Under the pieces are notes generated by a model. That model worked only from the letters and a program-made list of their open reading frames with translations, did not search any database and was not told where the DNA came from. A stretch of DNA of 64,000 nt from Runella limosa DSM 17973. GTDB taxonomy: Bacteria; Bacteroidota; Bacteroidia; Cytophagales; Spirosomataceae. Both the position numbers and the translations under genes were made by a program. Within the stretch, counting starts at the first letter, position 1. Each line of letters starts with the position of its first letter. The stretch covers positions 250,562 to 314,561 of the forward strand of contig NZ_KI519424.1 in NCBI RefSeq assembly GCF_000482465.1. The letters are read 5' to 3'. This document shows, piece after piece, positions 60,085 through 64,000 of this stretch.

Positions 60085-62466
60085 GTGAAACGTTTTATAC
60101 TTTTCTCGTTTAGCCTCATTTTTGGGCTAATTTTCTCCCTTTCTGCCCAAGAATTATCCGTCAAAGGGTTTAAACAACCCGTCGAAGTCATTCGTGATCG
60201 CTGGGGAGTTTCGCACATTTATGCCCAAAATGAGCACGATTTATTTATGGCACAGGGCTACATAGCTGCATCCGACCGTCTTTTTCAGCTTGAGATTTGG
60301 CGGCGACAAGCAACGGGTACGGTGGCCGAACTGCTGGGCGAAAAAGAGCTAAAACGAGACATTGGCACTCGTTTGTTTAAGTTTCGGGGTAATCTAACGA
60401 CCGAGCTAAACCACTACCACCCCCGTAGTGCGCAGATAATCAAGGCATTTGTGGAAGGAATTAACGTCTATGTGGGTGAAATGCGGCGGCATCCCGAAAA
60501 ACTTTCCTTTGAATTTAAAGTGTTAAATACCCTACCCGATTTTTGGACGCCCGAAATTGTTATCAGTCGGCACCAAGGGCTACTGAGTAATGTCAAAGAC
60601 GAACTAAACAACGCCCGAATTGTACACCTAGTTGGGGCCGAAAAACTCCGAGAATTACAGTGGTATCATCCCGTGCGAAACCCTCAAGAGCCCGATTTGG
60701 GTTTTGATAAGGCCATCAAAGGCGAAGCGCTTTTTCAACCGATTTTGGAACTGTACGAGGCATTTCGGTCACCGCTGAAATTTGCCAAAGAAGACAAACG
60801 AACTGGTCAAAACGTTGATTTTGACGCTTGGTACGAAGAAGAAAAGCTCAATGTTGGCTCCAACAACTGGATTATTGATGGAAAACGCTCCCAAAGTGGT
60901 TATCCGATGCTCGCCAACGACCCCCACCGAGCGCAATCTGTACCAGGACTTCGGTACTGGATTCACCTCAATGCCCCAGGTTGGAACGTGATTGGGGCAG
61001 GCGAGCCGTCACTTCCAGGCGTGTCTATTGGCCATAATGACCACGCAGCTTGGGGGCTCACCATTTTTGAAACTGACAACGAGGATTTGTACGTCTATGA
61101 AACCAATCCACAAAACCCCAATCAATATAAATACCAAGGGAAGTGGGAAGCCTTGAAGATAATTCAAGATACCATTAAAGTAGCCAACCAGTCGCCCGTA
61201 GTAGTTGCGTTGAAATACACCCGCCACGGCCCCGTTACGTTTGAAGATACCAAAAACCATAAATTATATGCCGTAAGGGCGGGTTGGCGCGAAGAAGGTT
61301 GTGCGCCGTATTTGGCGAGTTTACGAATGAACCAAGCCAAAACGTGGGAAGAGTTTCGTACGGCCTGTACATTCAGTCGGATTCCTGGAGAAAACATGAT
61401 TTATGCCGACCAAAAAGGTAACATTGGTTGGCAAGCCGTTGGGATTTCTCCCATTCGTAAAAATTGGGCAGGACTGGTTCCCGTGGCTGGTGATGGCCGA
61501 TACGAATGGGCAGGATACCTGCCGATTGTGCAACTTCCCCACAAAATCAATCCCTCGGAAGGCTACGTTGTGACAGCCAACAACAACATGACGCCCGTCG
61601 ATTTTCCTCACCGCAATGCCGTCGGTTGGACGTGGGCAAACCCCGTGCGGGCACACCGTATTGAAGAAGTACTCAATGCAGGCAAACGAATGAATCTCCA
61701 AGATTTTGCGACTTTACAAACCGATTATCTTTCCATATCTGCCCGCACACTCGTACCGCTTCTGCTCAGAAACACAACAAATGGTTCAAAAGAAGCCGAA
61801 CAAGCCAAACATCTGCTGGCACAGTGGGATTATCAACTTACCCCTACCTCCATCGCCGCCGCTATTTATGCCGAATGGGAAACGCAGCTAAAACTAGCCA
61901 TGCACACGTTGATGGTTCCCGAAAGCATCCGTACCTACTATAAAACTTTGCCCATGAAGCGAATCGTGGATTGGTTGGTGACGCCAACGTCGTCATTTGG
62001 TCAAAACCCCGTGGCAGGCAGGGATGAGTTTTTAAGTAAATCGTTTCAAAAAGCGATTGAAACGCTCCAAAAACGCCTAGGAAACGACATGAATCAGTGG
62101 CAATATGGCCAGCCCAAAAACAAACACATTGCCCTCAAACACGCCCTCAGTGATTTGGTCAGCGAAGAACAACGCGCAAAAATCAACCTTGGCCCGCTCC
62201 CTCGCGGTGGCTATGGCGAAACGGTGGGCAATACGGGAGGCCAGTTAAATCAGGAACATGGCGCTTCTTTTCGGATATTGGTGGACACCGAAGACTGGGA
62301 TAAAACCTTGGGAATAAACAACCCAGGCCAATCGGGCAACCCCGACGACCCGCACTATCGAGACTTGTTTGAGCTTTGGGCCAAAGACGGCTTTTTCCCA
62401 GTTTATTTTACCAAAGATAAAATCAAAACCATTTCAGACCGTACGTGGACGTTTAAGCCTCAATAG
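60085..62466 (+). CDS. Penicillin acylase family (S45) Ntn-hydrolase, secreted
   Basis: 793 aa from GTG at 60085; MKRFILFSFSLIFGLIFSLS AQ is a signal peptide and no ATG is nearby. Alpha chain features: VEVIRDRWGVSHIYAQNEHD, FMAQGYIAASDRLFQLEIWR. Autocleavage generates the beta chain at the nucleophile Ser of LNVGSNNWIIDG (about residue 259), then PMLANDPHRAQSVPG, GVSIGHNDHAAWGLTIFETD and, later, VVTANNNMTP. S45 acylases hydrolyse N-acyl groups such as those of penicillin G, cephalosporins or acyl-homoserine lactones; the actual substrate is not shown. Confidence 0.93.
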   Translation: MKRFILFSFSLIFGLIFSLSAQELSVKGFKQPVEVIRDRWGVSHIYAQNEHDLFMAQGYIAASDRLFQLEIWRRQATGTVAELLGEKELKRDIGTRLFKFRGNLTTELNHYHPRSAQIIKAFVEGINVYVGEMRRHPEKLSFEFKVLNTLPDFWTPEIVISRHQGLLSNVKDELNNARIVHLVGAEKLRELQWYHPVRNPQEPDLGFDKAIKGEALFQPILELYEAFRSPLKFAKEDKRTGQNVDFDAWYEEEKLNVGSNNWIIDGKRSQSGYPMLANDPHRAQSVPGLRYWIHLNAPGWNVIGAGEPSLPGVSIGHNDHAAWGLTIFETDNEDLYVYETNPQNPNQYKYQGKWEALKIIQDTIKVANQSPVVVALKYTRHGPVTFEDTKNHKLYAVRAGWREEGCAPYLASLRMNQAKTWEEFRTACTFSRIPGENMIYADQKGNIGWQAVGISPIRKNWAGLVPVAGDGRYEWAGYLPIVQLPHKINPSEGYVVTANNNMTPVDFPHRNAVGWTWANPVRAHRIEEVLNAGKRMNLQDFATLQTDYLSISARTLVPLLLRNTTNGSKEAEQAKHLLAQWDYQLTPTSIAAAIYAEWETQLKLAMHTLMVPESIRTYYKTLPMKRIVDWLVTPTSSFGQNPVAGRDEFLSKSFQKAIETLQKRLGNDMNQWQYGQPKNKHIALKHALSDLVSEEQRAKINLGPLPRGGYGETVGNTGGQLNQEHGASFRILVDTEDWDKTLGINNPGQSGNPDDPHYRDLFELWAKDGFFPVYFTKDKIKTISDRTWTFKPQ

Positions 62467-62511
62467 AAATACGTACTTTTACCCCGAAGTCAGACCGAAT
62501 CTTACTGTACA

Positions 62512-63609
62512 ATGAAAATAGTGAATATTGTGGGGGCACGCCCCAATTTTATGAAGGTGGCACCATTGCACCGCGCTTTTCAAAAAAGAAGTGAAATCGA
62601 CTCTAAAATTGTCCATACAGGCCAACACTACGACGCCAAAATGTCGGACGTGTTTTTTAATCAACTCGAACTTCCTCAACCCCATTATTTCTTGGGCATT
62701 GGCGGTGGCACGCACGCCCAACAAACGGCCAAAATTATGTTGGAGTTTGAAAAAGTAATGGAAGCAGAGCAGCCCGATTTAGTGCTTGTGGTTGGGGACG
62801 TTACATCCACCATTGCTTGCGCGCTCGTTGCGAGTAAAATGCACGTTCCAATTGCGCACGTAGAAGCGGGCTTACGCAGCGGCGACCGCCGAATGCCCGA
62901 AGAAATCAATCGGATTTTGACGGATAGCATTTCGGACTTGCTTTTTGTGACCGAACAAGCTGGCATCGACAACCTAAAACGCGAGGGTGTTCCCGACGAA
63001 AAAGTATTTATGGTAGGAAATTGCATGATTGATTCGTTGGTGCATTACCGCCAAAAAGCCCAACAACTTAGGGTGTTGGCAGATTTTGGGGTTGCGAAGG
63101 GCGAATACGTGCTAATGACTATGCACCGCCCCGCCAACGTCGATACAGCCGAAGGACTTTCGAGTATTTTGCAAATTGTAGCCGATACCGTTAAATACAA
63201 AAAAGTCATTTTCCCGATTCACCCAAGAACCCGTTCAAACATCCAAAAATTTGGGTTGAATGCGCAGCTTGAAAGCATCGAAGGTATCTTACTCACTGAG
63301 CCGCAGGGGTATTTGGAGTTTCTTCATTTGATGGAAAATTCGGCATTGGTCGTTACCGATTCGGGTGGGATTCAAGAGGAAACGACGTATTTGCAAGTAC
63401 CGTGCCTGACGTTTCGGGACAGTACCGAGCGCCCCGTTACGGTTGAGCTAGGCACCAATCAGTTGCTCGCCGATTTGAACCCAGCAACGGTTCACGAAAA
63501 AGTGGTTGAAATTTTGGAAGGGCGCACAAAACAAGGCATCATTCCGCCGCTCTGGGATGGAAATGCAGCGGCAAGGATTGCGGATATTTTGGTACAAAAA
63601 TTTGCCTAA
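62512..63609 (+). CDS. wecB: UDP-N-acetylglucosamine 2-epimerase (non-hydrolysing)
   Basis: 365 aa, family length. GT-B fold: IVGARPNFMKVAPLHRAF, IVHTGQHYDAKMSDVFF, VHVEAGLRSGDRRMPEE, TMHRPANVD, PIHPRTR and VTDSGGIQEETTYLQVP. It converts UDP-GlcNAc to UDP-ManNAc for surface polysaccharides. 45 bp after the acylase stop on the same strand; downstream partners of a polysaccharide cluster, if any, are beyond the repeats. Confidence 0.95.
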   Translation: MKIVNIVGARPNFMKVAPLHRAFQKRSEIDSKIVHTGQHYDAKMSDVFFNQLELPQPHYFLGIGGGTHAQQTAKIMLEFEKVMEAEQPDLVLVVGDVTSTIACALVASKMHVPIAHVEAGLRSGDRRMPEEINRILTDSISDLLFVTEQAGIDNLKREGVPDEKVFMVGNCMIDSLVHYRQKAQQLRVLADFGVAKGEYVLMTMHRPANVDTAEGLSSILQIVADTVKYKKVIFPIHPRTRSNIQKFGLNAQLESIEGILLTEPQGYLEFLHLMENSALVVTDSGGIQEETTYLQVPCLTFRDSTERPVTVELGTNQLLADLNPATVHEKVVEILEGRTKQGIIPPLWDGNAAARIADILVQKFA

Positions 63610-63651
63610 ACTGTCTTAAAGTAGGATAAATTTTAGTGTATTAGTAGTTTA

Positions 63652-63814
63652 TTTTGCTTCGGACAGGGCCGCCTGTGCGGAAGCATAACCTTTGTAGAAT
63701 AAGAAATCCGTCCATAAAGTTCGAATCCTTTTGCTTCGGACAGGGCCGCCTGTGCGGAAGCATAACAAAGCAATAGGTTATGCTTCCGCGTGGTCGGCCC
63801 CATCCGAAGCAAAA
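63652..63814. repeat. Three copies of a 38-bp REP-like palindromic element
   Basis: Copies at 63652-63689 and 63729-63766 are identical direct repeats starting TTTTGCTTCGGACAGGGC and ending GCGGAAGCATAAC. A third copy at 63777-63814 is inverted and diverged. Each copy folds as GCTTC...GAAGC outer stem with inner ACAGG-GCCG-CCTGT. The last two face each other across 10 nt. Confidence 0.85.
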
Positions 63815-63840
63815 ATTAAAGAAAATATTCTTCTGCCTAC

Positions 63841-64000
63841 AAATATTACGCCTCTACCGAGGCTACTTCCGATATACTTGCCTACTGGAAACCACTACAA
63901 ATGTTGCGCCTCTACCGAGGTAACTTCCGATACACTTGTCCACTGGAAACTACTACAAATGTTGCGCCTCTACCGAGGCTACTTCCGATATACTTGCCCA
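63841..64000. repeat. 58-bp tandem repeat, cut by the window edge
   Basis: Units begin at 63841, 63899 and 63957 (exact 58-bp period); the third is incomplete at the right edge. Each starts AAAT(A/G)TT(A/G)CGCCTC and contains GCCTC-TACC-GAGGC, a 5-bp hairpin (GAGGT in unit 2). Differences between units are single bases spread across the whole unit, so this is a minisatellite-like array and not a CRISPR. No ORF is evident in it. Confidence 0.85.

Noticed and set aside
63841..64000. CRISPR array
   Set aside because: The whole 58-bp unit is conserved; there are no variable spacers between constant repeats and no cas genes in the window.

Overview
The window looks like a chromosomal segment of a Bacteroidota bacterium, most likely Cytophagales (a Runella or Spirosoma type; the genus is an inference from gene style). 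The evidence is a SusC/SusD pair, a type IX secretion (T9SS) sorting domain, a LytTR/His_kinase pair, DUF4290, DUF4038 and GH92 genes, and repeated matches to the Bacteroidota promoter element TAnnTTTG upstream of genes. No rRNA, tRNA, CRISPR array, insertion sequence or prophage was recognised. Both ends are open: the left edge cuts a PD40-repeat protein and the right edge cuts a tandem repeat array.

Layout. 1-8.6 kb (minus strand): PD40 protein, DUF4038 glycoside hydrolase, mfd, then trpB-trpA behind a leader with a tandem-Trp leader peptide and a terminator hairpin, which looks like a complete trp attenuator. 8.6-13.9 kb: Rpn/PD-(D/E)XK protein, beta-barrel protein, MBL-fold hydrolase, membrane metallophosphoesterase, solitary moaE, SGNH hydrolase. 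14.0-17.9 kb: a small accessory island. It holds a reverse transcriptase of the unknown-group (UG) / defence-associated (DRT) kind, a 335-nt leader closed by a 16-bp long-range stem, a divergent WYL-domain protein whose promoter overlaps that of the leader, and a two-gene nucleotidyltransferase-like/coiled-coil pair. 17.9-26.9 kb: SWIM-zinc SNF2 helicase, small proteins, ethanolamine-type permease, LOG family protein, rpiB, SpmA-SpmB fusion. 26.99-27.25 kb: four tandem 68-bp palindromic units. 27.2-40.8 kb: glycosyltransferase-like protein, DUF4290 protein, aminotransferase, LytTR two-component pair, S9 peptidase, PatB/ATP-grasp pair, LolC/E-like permease, AraC regulator with a divergent PhyH oxygenase. 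41-54.7 kb: macroglobulin/TonB-plug protein, T9SS-sorted protein, lipoprotein, two alpha/beta hydrolases, VOC protein, GH92 mannosidase, AcpH, dCMP deaminase, zincin-like protein, Crp/Fnr regulator. 54.8-63.6 kb: SusD/SusC, penicillin acylase, wecB. 63.65-64 kb: REP-like palindromes, then a 58-bp tandem repeat.

Most genes look like ordinary free-living Bacteroidota functions in short operons. The best candidate for an undescribed system is the 15.58-17.09 kb locus: a reverse transcriptase preceded by a closed-stem RNA that begins at its own promoter, facing a WYL protein. That architecture matches what is known for DRT anti-phage reverse transcriptases that use an adjacent non-coding RNA as template. 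Assignment to a particular UG group cannot be made from the sequence alone.
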